Assembly (NCBI GenBank): GCA_905214925.1
Contig: CAJMOB010000002.1
Span: 1-64,000 of the forward strand
Reading direction: 5' to 3'
DNA from: Scybalomonas sp905214925
Lineage (GTDB): Bacteria > Bacillota > Clostridia > Lachnospirales > Lachnospiraceae
Length of the DNA: 64,000 nt
Shown here: positions 45,801-53,830 of the stretch, one piece after another
Position numbering within the stretch: the first letter of the stretch is position 1
Layout: the number at the start of each line of letters is the position of its first letter
Notes under the pieces: model-generated
The model's database searches: none
What the model saw: the letters and a program-made list of their open reading frames with translations, nothing else
What the model was told of the DNA's origin: nothing
Translations under genes and position numbers: made by a program

Positions 45801-45943
45801 ATAAAGTTGCTCGTATTCAAATTCATATGACATAGAATACGAAGGATATAAAATACGAAAACATTGACAGCGGTCGTAGCTCCGCCAGCAATGAGATATC
45901 GTATGGATTCTTTATGAAGCAAAGATTTTATTTTGTCTTGCAC
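42893..45943 (-). CDS. GtrA - YfhO fusion membrane protein
   Basis: A 1016-residue fusion. Residues about 10-140 are a GtrA domain (YLIAGGATTAVN, ANGVNKGFVFRS-like middle part, SKWFVFTN). The rest is a YfhO-family protein: a helix with DGLHQYMPFFSEY in the first exported loop, a dozen further membrane segments and a C-terminal beta domain (TSIPYDKGWKITVDGK, FLGFPLEEGTHEIELEYTP). YfhO proteins add sugars to lipoteichoic acid or related polymers on the outside using lipid-linked donors; the fused GtrA would flip the donor. The start is the GTG at 45943 with AGGAGG at 7 bases; the longer frame to 46012 overlaps the upstream gene. Confidence 0.85.
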   Translation of the reverse strand: MQDKIKSLLHKESIRYLIAGGATTAVNVFVFYILRILCHMNLNTSNFIAILLAILFAYGVNKGFVFRSKVSSIQELLQELLNFFGARIVTMVIEMVGVGIFVDGLNFNEMGSKIVIQFVVLILNYVFSKWFVFTNARRTVVRRASKKTTGTYQLYLLAFLVPFFLLVICCIIFEVEPFGDHSLVIIDGLHQYMPFFSEYQNKLQNGESLFYSWNSGLGVNFMSLWAYYLSSPLNLIIVFFPQKYLNGVVSFLIITKIALSSFTMAIYLKNAIWAQKRPRKIVAKDWQVFLFSMAYALSSYMIGYSWNVMWLETMIFLPLIILGVEKLIEKNDGRWYCLFLFASLYCNFYMTFMTCLFLVLYFLLYPHKSVKKFFQKGFIFAGYSLLAGAMAAIVLIPTYAGIMTTSSAKMQFPNPEWYVDFFTILNSHSIGAKVITNAQGDGGTNLYCGILTIFLLNLYIMNRKIKLSVRLKQSFLMILLIVSFNLNWLNYIWHGFHDQYGIPNRFAYLYIFMAICMAYQVLLWIKSYRPYQIIWSFGVLVGIMILSALFSDTKEPWYSYFITGAVALAYTILLLLYTGWKMKKVYLQYLLSSVMIVELLGHTIFAYNCTGQVSISKFFSTTEEMASAREVMLKDKGLYRAELAKSKVLDEVTWNRLPGVNLFGSTAIGDVVYTMGRLGFYSAVNEYLYKGATPVTNAILGMKYLFVRPGEVNQSDFEYYKSIGTIDLYRNYSALPIGYMVSEKAEDILYQTNNPFETQNNWIASTMEDPVTVFEEVKQSGKVQLNGCTSTYENGGTVSYEMVETKDDNMVYYIVPEKDMDLYVFITGNQIERITIKSGEEIRCSDKLNSQIIHVGQVEEGVPVTISLRIKSAVTTGQIRMMAASFNEQAFNQYYEAMSQSPYEVKEHTSNFIKGTIDVDQKGIFFTSIPYDKGWKITVDGKPLGQEETIAIADAFLGFPLEEGTHEIELEYTPVGFIIGRNITFIGIGVYLGCHGYHIYKRKNKKKKEKETREKN

Positions 45944-46002
45944 CTGTTTGCCTCCTACACTCTTCCCAGTAGAAGCGATTTTGATTTTCCTAATTTTTAT
46001 TT

Positions 46003-46755
46003 TTATCTCCATTTTTTAGGAAGAATATGGTTTGCCTCTACCGTGGATTTTTGTTTCTTATTGTATCCCTTTTCTAGTTGAGGTGCAAGTTTATTTCCAT
46101 TTCTTAAGAAATCATTCACAATTTTATTAAAATCTCTACTATATCCAAACAGTCTCTTGGCTTCTTTTTGTATTCCTATCCATATCTTTTCCTGTTCTAT
46201 CAATTCCTCTACTCCTCGTATCTCCATCTGTCTCATTTCTTTTATTGCAATTCTTGCAAAAATCGTTACTTTCTGTCGATGGAGATCGGCTGGTACATCC
46301 ATAATAACAGGGATTCTATCCACTTCTTCCCTCCAATTTTCAAATTCATAAAAAGGATTCATTCTCCAATGGATATTCCTTCGATGTTTTTCTAAATACT
46401 GGATCACTTGTTCATACTCTTTTGGCTTCTCAATCGGTTCACTTAAAAATCGTCCTGCAAAAATACTTCCTCTTCGATTATGTTCCTCATTATATGCCCA
46501 GGCATAACTAGAGGATAAGCGACTGCAAAAATCGCTCATATCCCTATAATCCGTCCTTATAATGGCATGAAAATGATTCTTCCCCATATAAGAACATTCC
46601 ATGTCCACATTTCCCATGTCTTCTAACTTACTATCCAATAGATACCAAAAGGAACGACAGTCTTTTTCCTCGCGGAATAATCCCAGTCCTTCCTTTCCTT
46701 GCAACACAATATGATAAATTCCTGTACTACTTTCTCTTCTCCTCTCTCGTGGCAT
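46003..46755 (-). CDS. RAYT-like (IS200/Y1 HUH) transposase domain protein
   Basis: A 250-residue protein of the Y1 transposase superfamily. GIYHIVLQGKEG matches the YHV..RG motif, GKNHFHAII supplies the HUH metal site, and SSSYAWAYNEEHNRRGSIFAGRF carries the candidate catalytic tyrosine and the G-x-F-x-x-RF ending. A basic helical tail of about 90 residues follows. No second Y1 gene or IS ends were seen, so it resembles the single-copy REP-associated type rather than an insertion sequence. The first ATG (46770) lies within the AGGAGGG site, so the start is 46755. A REP-like hairpin lies 210 bases upstream. Confidence 0.8.
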   Translation of the reverse strand: MPRERRRESSTGIYHIVLQGKEGLGLFREEKDCRSFWYLLDSKLEDMGNVDMECSYMGKNHFHAIIRTDYRDMSDFCSRLSSSYAWAYNEEHNRRGSIFAGRFLSEPIEKPKEYEQVIQYLEKHRRNIHWRMNPFYEFENWREEVDRIPVIMDVPADLHRQKVTIFARIAIKEMRQMEIRGVEELIEQEKIWIGIQKEAKRLFGYSRDFNKIVNDFLRNGNKLAPQLEKGYNKKQKSTVEANHILPKKWR

Positions 46756-46965
46756 TGTATCCCTCCTCATTACGGTTCTCTTATGCTATCCCATTTTATG
46801 CTCCATTTTTATCTTCTCCTATTTTTATACATTATAATACATATTATTTTTAATTTCAATATAAAATTACAAATAATATCGTTCACTAATTTAGATTTCC
46901 TATCGATAGACTGAAACGGTTTGCGTAATAAAAACTTCTTATTTACCGACTGCGCATAGTGCTTT

Positions 46966-47021
46966 TTATGTGATAGGATGACTCGGATGGCTGGCTTTGC
47001 GAGGAATTTCCTATAACATAA
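46966..47021. repeat. REP-like hairpin next to the RAYT gene
   Basis: TTATGTGATAGGA (46966-46978) and TCCTATAACATAA (47009-47021) form a stem with one mismatch around a GC-richer 30-base loop. The right part (46999-47028) matches 60268-60297 at 26 of 30 bases. Proximity to the RAYT gene makes it a candidate REP element. Confidence 0.45.
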
Positions 47022-47025
47022 AAAA

Positions 47026-47049
47026 ACCCCGTATCAAATGATACGGGGT
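47026..47049 (-). terminator. terminator of the rpsF-ssb-rpsR operon
   Basis: ACCCCGTATCA (47026-47036) pairs with its complement (47039-47049) around a 2-base loop; a T7 run follows on the minus strand, 23 bases after the rpsR stop codon. Confidence 0.85.
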
Positions 47050-47071
47050 GATTCTATACGATACGATTGTA

Positions 47072-47332
47072 TTAGTCTGCTACGTATGGCATTAAAGCTA
47101 AATGTCTAGCTCTTTTGATTGCTACAGTAAGCGCTCTCTGATGTTTTGCACAGTTTCCTGTGATTCTTCTAGGAAGAATTTTTCCTCTTTCAGATACGTA
47201 TCTTTTTAATTTGTTTACATCTTTGTAATCGATAACAGCGTTTTTATCTGCACAATACACACAAACTTTTTTTCTTCTACGTCCGCCTCTTCTTCTCATT
47301 GGAGAATCAGCGTTTGTTTTATTAAAAGCCAT
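47072..47332 (-). CDS. rpsR: 30S ribosomal protein S18
   Basis: An 86-residue S18, binding S6 on the platform of the small subunit. The core KLKRYVSERGKILPRRITGNCAKHQRALTVAIKRARHLALMPY is unmistakable. It keeps the zinc-type cysteines (CVYC and CAKH), so it is the zinc-binding version. Last gene of the S6-SSB-S18 operon. Confidence 0.98.
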   Translation of the reverse strand: MAFNKTNADSPMRRRGGRRRKKVCVYCADKNAVIDYKDVNKLKRYVSERGKILPRRITGNCAKHQRALTVAIKRARHLALMPYVAD

Positions 47333-47360
47333 GATATTACCTCCTATAAAAATTCAATCA

Positions 47361-47816
47361 TTAGTTAAAAGGCAGTTCTTCTTCGATTCCATCAGGAATA
47401 CTCATAAAACCGTCGCCAACTGCTGCACTTGGAGCTGGTCTTCCAGCTGGTGCTTGCTGATAGCCTCCGTCAAAAGACTGACTTTGTCCCATCGCATTTT
47501 TGCTTTCACAAAAATCCTGTTCTTCTACAATAATGTCTGTTGTATAAACACGGACACCATCTTTATTCATATAGCTACCTGTTTGAATTCTTCCAGAGAT
47601 TACAATACGCATACCTTGTTTGAAGTATTTTTCTGCAAATTCTCCTGCCTTACCAAAAGCAACACATGGAATAAAATCTGCATCTGGTTCGCCATCTCTT
47701 TTGAATCTTCTGTTAACGGCTAAGGTGTAACGAGCGATCGCCATTGCTTTCTCTCCTTGTGAGTATCTCACTTCAGGATCTCTTGTAAGGCGACCCATTA
47801 AAACTACTTTATTCAT
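47361..47816 (-). CDS. ssb: single-stranded DNA-binding protein
   Basis: A 151-residue SSB. The OB fold opens MNKVVLMGRLTRDPEVRY, and the C-terminal tip ends in acidic residues followed by ELPFN (tip IEEELPFN), the interaction tail for replication and repair partners. A glycine/glutamine/proline-rich linker lies between. It sits in the usual position between rpsF and rpsR. One extra asparagine follows the usual terminal phenylalanine, a minor departure from the DDDIPF consensus. Confidence 0.97.
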   Translation of the reverse strand: MNKVVLMGRLTRDPEVRYSQGEKAMAIARYTLAVNRRFKRDGEPDADFIPCVAFGKAGEFAEKYFKQGMRIVISGRIQTGSYMNKDGVRVYTTDIIVEEQDFCESKNAMGQSQSFDGGYQQAPAGRPAPSAAVGDGFMSIPDGIEEELPFN

Positions 47817-47833
47817 GGAGTTCCTCCTATTCG

Positions 47834-48121
47834 TTATGCGTCCTGTTTAACACATAAGTATCTTAAAACTGTTTCCATGATACGAACTCTTTGTTCGATT
47901 TCAGCTGGACAGCTAGATACTGCTTCGAACTGGATGAAATAGTAATATCCTTCTCTCATTTTCTGAATTTCGTAAGCTAATCTTTTCTTACCCCATTCAT
48001 CAACGTTTGTTACTGTACCGCCGAATTTTGTGATCAATTCTTTGATCTTTTCAACAGTTGCTGCTCTTTCATCATCTTCGATTTTTGCATTAAGAACTAA
48101 CGCTAATTCGTATTTGTTCAT
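47834..48121 (-). CDS. rpsF: 30S ribosomal protein S6
   Basis: A 95-residue S6 with the opening MNKYELALVLNAKIEDDE and the region WGKKRLAYEIQKMREGYYYFIQFE that forms the S18 interface. The longer frame to 48169 is rejected because AAGGAGG lies within it, 12 bases before the ATG at 48121. First gene of the operon; the leader of about 70 bases could bind S6-S18, but I could not match the known leader motif. Confidence 0.97.
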   Translation of the reverse strand: MNKYELALVLNAKIEDDERAATVEKIKELITKFGGTVTNVDEWGKKRLAYEIQKMREGYYYFIQFEAVSSCPAEIEQRVRIMETVLRYLCVKQDA

Positions 48122-48198
48122 CGTGTCAGCACCTCCTTCTGGACTCTGGCCCTTCCTTCTGAAGAGCAAGGATTGTTAGTTGTATATCACAATTGAAA

Positions 48199-48227
48199 AT
48201 TTTAGCACAGGAAATCTAAAGAATCAA
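48199..48227 (-). promoter_or_regulatory. promoter of the rpsF-ssb-rpsR operon
   Basis: TTGATT (48222-48227) and TAAAAT (48199-48204) are 17 bases apart with a TGC extension. The -35 overlaps the stop codon of the DUF951 gene. Confidence 0.72.
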
Positions 48228-48406
48228 GCCTTTTTTACAATTCCGCGAAAATTTTTTTCCACTAATTTCCTGCTGACCATCACTTGATGTCCACACCCTT
48301 CACATTTTAGTCGAAAATCCATACCTGTTCGCAAAATTTCCCATTCATTCGCACCACATGGGTGTGGCTTCTTCATTTTGATAATATCTCCTACTTGCAA
48401 ATCCAC
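48224..48406 (-). CDS. DUF951 domain-containing protein
   Basis: A 60-residue protein of the DUF951 family, with the characteristic LQVGDIIKMKKPHPCGANEWEIL followed by a second cysteine pair (CEGCGH). The cysteines suggest a small zinc-type fold. The start is a GTG at 48406 with GGAGG 7 bases upstream; the ATG at 48421 is part of the ribosome binding site. Its usual place next to rpsF, or to a mechanosensitive channel, is conserved in Firmicutes. Function unknown. Confidence 0.92.
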   Translation of the reverse strand: MDLQVGDIIKMKKPHPCGANEWEILRTGMDFRLKCEGCGHQVMVSRKLVEKNFRGIVKKA

Positions 48407-48515
48407 AATTCCGCCTCCCATTCTATTTTAACTTTTTTACAAGAAAAAAATCTTTTTTCATTTGGTTAGCATTATCGTATCATATTTTCAAAATTTTGAT
48501 AAGAACGAATTACAA

Positions 48516-49937
48516 CTATTTTTCAATGGTAAGCACTTTTTTACCATATAAATAATCTTTTGGTATCAATTCGTTCCCAACACTTTGATACAATTCCACG
48601 TGGACTTCTATTTTCCCTTCTAATTCTGATATCCAACTCACATCGATTGTTTCCATCGTCTCAGGTTCAAAATCTAAAATATATTTTATATTGTGTCCTA
48701 TTCTTTGTCCTCCTTGATAGACACAAATACGGATATAATAATCCTCCTTGATATTGCCAAAGTTCCATTTGCTTTTTATTCCAAGGAGTCCTTTTTTCGA
48801 ATCCAATATTTGAATTTCAATTGGAAAATAGACATTTGGCATCGGATTAAATATTCCTTCTTCTGATAAAATACTTTCTTTTTTCACCATCTGGAATTCT
48901 TTATGTGCGATTACATAATAAAAGCCTTGTTCACAACAGACTTCTTCTAAAAATTCAGAACACATTTCTTCCTCTACATAGATGGCATTAAAATTTCTTT
49001 TTTTCCAACTTCTTAGCTTTTTTATTATCTCTCTTTGTAGCAGCTCATCTGGTAAACACTCTATTTGTCTATTTAAATTAATCACTTGAAGTTCTATTTT
49101 TTTCCCGTTCACTGTACATCGCTGATTTTCAAAGCTCATATCTAAAAAGCCTATTTTTTCTGCAATGACTTCTTCCTTTGTTGCAAATACAAGCACATAT
49201 TGTTTCTTTGTTTCATGGTTCCAAAGTTCAATATCTTGTAGCTCCATAGTCCCTCTTCCCAAACGCAATTTTATCTTTCCTAGCGTTTTCCCAATAGGAG
49301 AAACAATACTACAAAAAGTTGGTATTAACTCATTTTTATAAAAGGTTTCAATATCGATTCTTATCTTTTTTTCTTTTTCGAAGTATTGAAATCCAACGGA
49401 ATAGTCCACAATATGATTGATAGGCCTTACAAAAAGCTTTGCACTCTCCCAAATGGACTTCTTTTCTCCATAAAATTGGATCGAGAATATATTTTTTCCA
49501 GAGTGTAAATGTTCGGAAACGTCTACTTCATAAAAACGCTGTTTCCCATCCCCCACTGCTATTAATTGTCCATTTACCTCTACTTCAAAAATACTACCAA
49601 ACGTTTCTATTTGAAAATAGTATCTTTTATCTTCTTCTTTGGACAAACGAATAATTCTATCATAAGTATTCGGCTTAATTCTCGCAGGTAGTCTTAAATA
49701 TGTTCGTTTTGTTTCTGTAAATCCTGTTTGATTCCAAATGATTTCTTCTGCACTCCAACGCCGATCCATGTTGTAAATGCACTCAGATGGCACATGAAAC
49801 ATCTGTTTTTTTGAAATATCTGGATGAAATATTGTATATTTTTTATGTTCTGGCAATATGTTAATATTCTGAATATTTTGTATATGATATAGTCTGTCTC
49901 TTTTTCTCTTTAAAACATTTTCTGCTACATGCTTCAT
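48516..49937 (-). CDS. GH2 beta-galactosidase-like pseudoenzyme lacking most of the catalytic barrel
   Basis: A 473-residue protein with the order of family 2 glycosidases but without the barrel. Residues about 60-175 resemble the sugar-binding jelly roll (RTYLRLPARI, YYFQIETFGSIFEVEVNGQLI). About 180-255 is an Ig-like domain. About 258-345 is a stub of the barrel start (EKIGFLDMSFENQRCTVNGKKIEL, FNAIYVEEEM, CEQGFYYVI corresponding to the usual N-x-V-R and D-E-x-G-x-Y-V). It then jumps at about 370 to the C-terminal beta domain. Both catalytic glutamates would be missing. No signal peptide. A carbohydrate-binding or regulatory role is possible; degeneration is the alternative, but the frame is intact. 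Confidence 0.68.
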   Translation of the reverse strand: MKHVAENVLKRKRDRLYHIQNIQNINILPEHKKYTIFHPDISKKQMFHVPSECIYNMDRRWSAEEIIWNQTGFTETKRTYLRLPARIKPNTYDRIIRLSKEEDKRYYFQIETFGSIFEVEVNGQLIAVGDGKQRFYEVDVSEHLHSGKNIFSIQFYGEKKSIWESAKLFVRPINHIVDYSVGFQYFEKEKKIRIDIETFYKNELIPTFCSIVSPIGKTLGKIKLRLGRGTMELQDIELWNHETKKQYVLVFATKEEVIAEKIGFLDMSFENQRCTVNGKKIELQVINLNRQIECLPDELLQREIIKKLRSWKKRNFNAIYVEEEMCSEFLEEVCCEQGFYYVIAHKEFQMVKKESILSEEGIFNPMPNVYFPIEIQILDSKKGLLGIKSKWNFGNIKEDYYIRICVYQGGQRIGHNIKYILDFEPETMETIDVSWISELEGKIEVHVELYQSVGNELIPKDYLYGKKVLTIEK

Positions 49938-50928
49938 GATACTTTTGTTACCCCACTATTTTGAGTAACACTCCTTTCCCCACATTCCTTAAGACGGATC
50001 GAAAGATTCGCTTTTTTCGCGTTCTACTTCTACTTCCAATCTATCTCAATGCATATCGTATTGTAATGTTTTTTTTATTATTTTTTTATCTCTTACTAGA
50101 TCATCTTTATTCTCTTTTGTTTTCTCTTATTGCCTTTTCCTCTTCCGTTTTCTCTATCCCTAGCGTTAATAGCACTTCAAATATTTTTGTTTTTTAAAGG
50201 GTAAAATAATTCATCTATCTTATTTTTCAATTTCAATCATTGTTTTATCTAACTATCAACGCTACTTCTAGTGTCTTTTCCTATCCTACCGCCTATCTTT
50301 TGCGTATGCTCTTAGCTTTCCACCTAAAAGTCCTTTATCAATTTTATGTTTTTTTAAACTTATCCTTCCTACTTATAGAAATCCTAACACTCTTTCTTTT
50401 GTTATGCTAATTTTCCTCATTTTTTTGTTTCTATTTTCCTAATACCGCTTTTTTCTTTACATCTTTCTTTTATCATACTTTGCTCCTAGACTTCTTTCAT
50501 TCATCTTTATCGGTCTTTGTCCATGCCCTTTTTATGTGAATATTTGTTATAATAACTTATTTAAAATTCGGGGAGAATTTATTTTTCATCATTGAGTATT
50601 ATATAATAATATTGATGGATTAAACGATATAATAGAAATTTTTTCCTTCGTTCTTATGCTACAATTTCCTACTTCTTCATTCTCTGATCCGTTTAATCTA
50701 TCTGAATTTTTGGACTTTAAAAAATATAATTTTAATTTCTTAACACATAAACTGGTTCTAGCACTTTGTTACGATAACAAATTCCTTTTTTCCATCATAG
50801 GCGCAAAACAATGATAAAATTCCAATGCTCATCTTTCTTTTATTAGAAAATAGAAATTAGAAATTTTTTGCTAAAAAAACTAGTGGTACTTTTTAGGATT
50901 GTATTTTCTTTGTGATGTGAGAAGAAAA
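49938..50928. other. 1-kb pyrimidine-rich gap without a gene
   Basis: From about 49960 to 50560 the plus strand is nearly all C and T with few purines (the minus strand purine-rich). No credible ORF on either strand. The rest is A/T-rich. GATGGATTAAACG (50613-50625) and CGTTTAATCTATC (50689-50701) are an imperfect inverted pair. It could be a decayed gene or a structured leader; I see no RNA family. Confidence 0.4.
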
Positions 50929-51372
50929 TTAATATTCTTGTTCATAATCTGCTGTATGACTCTCTAATAAAGTTTTTCCAGTAGAATCATAAACCATAAA
51001 TTTGGAACGTAATAAATATACATATCCCTTTTTCACATAAAGTAATTTTGATGCTGTTGCGACACCTTTTCCAGTTCCAGAAAAAGAAGTTACTTTTTCC
51101 CAAGTAGTACTCTTCATACGGTACAATGTACTCTCTACTTTACATTGATAACTACTCTTGTTAGCAACTACCGCACTATAGCAATTAGCTTGTCCAGAAC
51201 TATCTATATCTAAAGAAATACCTGTTGTCTGTAGATAATCCCATAATGGCATAACTCCATCTTCTTCATTCGTCATTGTTTGGATTTCACCTGCCTGTAC
51301 TGGAACTGCAACATTCGTACTTAATAAACAGGCAACCCCTAACATGGCGATGCCTTTTTTTAACTTTCTCAT
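50929..51372 (-). CDS. hypothetical secreted protein, 147 residues
   Basis: A small exported protein starting MRKLKKGIAMLGVACLLSTNVAVPVQA, a clear signal peptide. The mature part has alternating strands (SLDIDSSGQANCYSAVVAN, KGYVYLLRSKFMVYDSTG) with two cysteines, suggesting a small beta fold. AAAGGAG precedes the ATG. It lies after the ECF sigma/anti-sigma pair on the same strand and may be one of its targets. Not recognised as a named family. Confidence 0.8.
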   Translation of the reverse strand: MRKLKKGIAMLGVACLLSTNVAVPVQAGEIQTMTNEEDGVMPLWDYLQTTGISLDIDSSGQANCYSAVVANKSSYQCKVESTLYRMKSTTWEKVTSFSGTGKGVATASKLLYVKKGYVYLLRSKFMVYDSTGKTLLESHTADYEQEY

Positions 51373-51457
51373 CTCTTACTCCTTTGTAATTATTTTACCC
51401 TTCTACTCTATATAACAACTGAAGGTACTATTTTGTGACACTTTTTTCCAAAATTTT

Positions 51458-52198
51458 TTATTTTTCTTTGGAATAGTATATATTTCCTACAATTTTTTGA
51501 ATTTCTTGCTTTGGCAGTATTCCACTTAAATTATAAGTATATCTATCCTTTTCCCAGACCGTAGTGATTAATCCTCCTACCTCTAGCACTTTATATTTTA
51601 TTCCATCATATTCCATCTCATACAGTGTTTCTTGCTCTGTATTAAGATCCCATACACCTTTTTCTTGAAACTGCAATAAAATAATCTGATTTCCATTTTT
51701 ATCAGAATATATAGTTGTATACTGCCCTTTGACGCCGTCAGTTCTAGCATACGAATAGCCCTTTGGCACATCTACCAAAACTGCGATTCCTGGATATTCT
51801 TTTAACAGTGTTTTATAATCATATTCTTCTTCCTTTCCTTGCTCTCTCACCTCCAACTTACTATATTTCTCTTGATTTTCCATAAAGAAATTAAAGATTG
51901 GAACTTTAAAAGCCTCTACATTCATAACCGTAACCGAAGCGACCGCACCTACGATCATAATGCTTGCAGCTCCTTTTGCGATTGTTATATAGTTCCCTTG
52001 CCACCAAGCTTTTCGTTCTGCCCTTTTTAAAATTCGTTCCATAGATTTTTTAAATTCCTTTGAAGGCTCATAGTCACAGTCTTCTTCTATTGGTAGCGTT
52101 TCTCTCTTAATCAACTCCTTTGATGCATCTTTTAATATTTCTTCTATTAAACGTTCTTGTAACGATTCCTCTTCTCTATTTGTTTTCGTTATTGTCAT
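51458..52198 (-). CDS. anti-sigma-factor-like membrane protein (DUF4367-type)
   Basis: A 246-residue protein. An acidic/basic cytoplasmic region of about 90 residues, one membrane helix (about 87-105, ASIMIVGAVASVTVMNV) and an exported C-terminal domain (about 150-246) with YTTIYSDKNGNQIILLQF, the DUF4367 pattern. Single-helix proteins paired with ECF sigma factors usually hold the sigma factor. The start is the ATG at 52198, with AAAGGA 8 bases away, inside the sigma gene (overlap of 23 bases), showing coupled translation. Confidence 0.82.
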   Translation of the reverse strand: MTITKTNREEESLQERLIEEILKDASKELIKRETLPIEEDCDYEPSKEFKKSMERILKRAERKAWWQGNYITIAKGAASIMIVGAVASVTVMNVEAFKVPIFNFFMENQEKYSKLEVREQGKEEEYDYKTLLKEYPGIAVLVDVPKGYSYARTDGVKGQYTTIYSDKNGNQIILLQFQEKGVWDLNTEQETLYEMEYDGIKYKVLEVGGLITTVWEKDRYTYNLSGILPKQEIQKIVGNIYYSKEK

Positions 52199-52715
52199 CA
52201 GATTCATCCTTTCTAATTAGTTTTAATATTTTCTTACGAATTCGTTCATATCTCTTTCTCAAAGTAACGGCCTTGATATTAAATGCACGACTGATTTCAT
52301 CATAGCTCCATTCATAATAACTTCTCAAAAGAAAAATACTCTTTTCTTCCAGTGATAAATCTTCTAAAATTCTAAGAATTTCACTTCTTTTTTCTACGCT
52401 AATAATCAATTCTATAATATCTGGCATTCGATCTTGAACAGCTTCCTCAATCTGATCAGTCTTTATAGTCTTATATTCTTTTGACTTAATTTCATTAATG
52501 GACGTGTTAATAATAATCGTTTTTATCAATGCCTCTGCTTCATTTACAGTCAGATCTTGCATACTTTTTCCACTTTTTATAAAATTTTCAAATGACTTTT
52601 GTACCATATCCTCTGCTGTATGATAGCAACGGACCAAACAATATGCGGTGAACACCATTCCTTTATAGTGCCGTTCATATAAATCTCTCATCATTTTTGA
52701 TGTTTCTAAATCCAT
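52176..52715 (-). CDS. ECF-type RNA polymerase sigma factor
   Basis: A 179-residue sigma-70 family protein of extracytoplasmic-function size. Region 2 is near 10-75 (YERHYKGMVFTAYCLVRCYHTAEDMVQKSF), region 4 near 115-165 (DLSLEEKSIFLLRSYYEWSYDEISRAFNIKAVTLRKRYERIRKKI) with the helix-turn-helix. GGAGGG lies 5 bases before the ATG. It overlaps the anti-sigma-like gene. The regulated genes are unknown; the adjacent secreted protein gene is a candidate. Confidence 0.92.
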   Translation of the reverse strand: MDLETSKMMRDLYERHYKGMVFTAYCLVRCYHTAEDMVQKSFENFIKSGKSMQDLTVNEAEALIKTIIINTSINEIKSKEYKTIKTDQIEEAVQDRMPDIIELIISVEKRSEILRILEDLSLEEKSIFLLRSYYEWSYDEISRAFNIKAVTLRKRYERIRKKILKLIRKDESDDNNENK

Positions 52716-53249
52716 AAGTCCCTCCTATAACTTTGCTATCCATTTTATTCCCTTTCATTCTTCATTTGTATGAATTTTTATCCTTGTATTCGGTATAAAA
52801 TATTGTTATCTTCACACAATTTATTTCATTAAACTATCTTTTGTTTTTTATTTATTGGAAATAGTTTTTACGAATTGGAATTTTATTTATAAACTAAAAA
52901 AACAAATTTTTAGTTATATAAGACATAGCATTTCTAAATTTTTGTAATTTTTTTGTTTTTTGAAATGTAGCATAAGAATAATTAGATTATTTGTATTAAA
53001 GAAATTTTAGAAGATTTAGAATAATACCATTCTGATACCATTCTTCTTTATTGATAGCTTTCTAAATATTGTCTCTCCCCCACTACATTACTTTATCTAC
53101 AAATTTTTCTGCCTGACATGAAAAGTATTCTTTGCAAACTTCCCACGCTAATAATGAGAAATCCGTTTTCCAAATTTCCCTCAATTACAGACAATACTAA
53201 GTGAAAACGTGAATACTCTTTCGTCACTTTTACTTTGGTACGCATAAAA
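52716..53249. other. AT-rich intergenic region
   Basis: About 530 bases with no credible gene. A 50-codon minus-strand frame (53093-53245) was considered and rejected. Direct A/T runs dominate; no repeats or RNA family are evident. Confidence 0.4.
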
Positions 53250-53289
53250 AAACTCCACCTCAATTTCTAATCTCTAGAAGGTGGAGTTT
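53250..53289 (-). terminator. terminator of the DUF3783 gene
   Basis: AAACTCCACCT (53250-53260) pairs with its complement (53279-53289); T7 follows on the minus strand. It lies about 155 bases after the DUF3783 stop codon. Confidence 0.7.
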
Positions 53290-53443
53290 CCCATATCTAT
53301 CTATGCAAAAGCAACGAGTGAAACATTTCACATTTTTCACATATTAGTGTTTATAAAAACTCTTTTTCCCCACATTTTTCAAGTTTGTATTGCTTATAAA
53401 TTTTCTATGTTGTTATTACACTCATATTTCTTATTTTTATTCA

Positions 53444-53830
53444 TTAGCTCTGTTTCATAGCTTCATGTTCTTTTCTTAATTCCTCACTTAATTCCCATAA
53501 ATTCCAGTGTTGATTGTTCTCTGTAATAATAGCCTTAAGATCTACTCTTGCGTTATTTTTCTTCATTTCTTTTAATAAAAGATCTAAACGCATATTGGAA
53601 AATCCCTTTAAAATCATCATTTCTTCTTGTACAGGTTCTTTTTCTTCCATAGATACATTGGGCTCAAATCCTTTTATCCCAGCCAAGTATCCGACTTTCT
53701 CTCCACATTGGGCAACAGATACATTTTTTATTCTAACACCCATACGAATCAAAATTCCTTTTAATCGTCTTTCTTTCTCTAAATCTTTCATTCCATATAA
53801 TAATACTTGTTCGCCATTTGTTTTTATCAT
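53444..53830 (-). CDS. DUF3783 domain-containing protein
   Basis: A 128-residue protein of the DUF3783 family. The N-terminal half (MIKTNGEQVLLYGM, GILIRMGVRIKNV, AQCGEKVGYLAG) and the C-terminal MMILKGFSNMRLDLLLKEMKKN-style region are typical of small Clostridia proteins of this name. AAAGGAG precedes the ATG. Function unknown. Monocistronic. Confidence 0.85.
   Translation of the reverse strand: MIKTNGEQVLLYGMKDLEKERRLKGILIRMGVRIKNVSVAQCGEKVGYLAGIKGFEPNVSMEEKEPVQEEMMILKGFSNMRLDLLLKEMKKNNARVDLKAIITENNQHWNLWELSEELRKEHEAMKQS

Noticed and set aside
48122..48192. S6:S18-binding leader RNA
   Set aside because: Short hairpins are possible, but I could not identify the conserved CCG-containing bulge, so I do not claim it.
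50613..50701. GATGGATTAAACG inverted pair as a second invertible segment
   Set aside because: Arms are imperfect and short, spacing is only about 60 bases and no recombinase or promoter lies inside.
53093..53245. 50-codon minus-strand ORF with GGTGGAG before its ATG
   Set aside because: The apparent ribosome binding site is the stem of the DUF3783 terminator and the protein resembles nothing; chance frame more likely.
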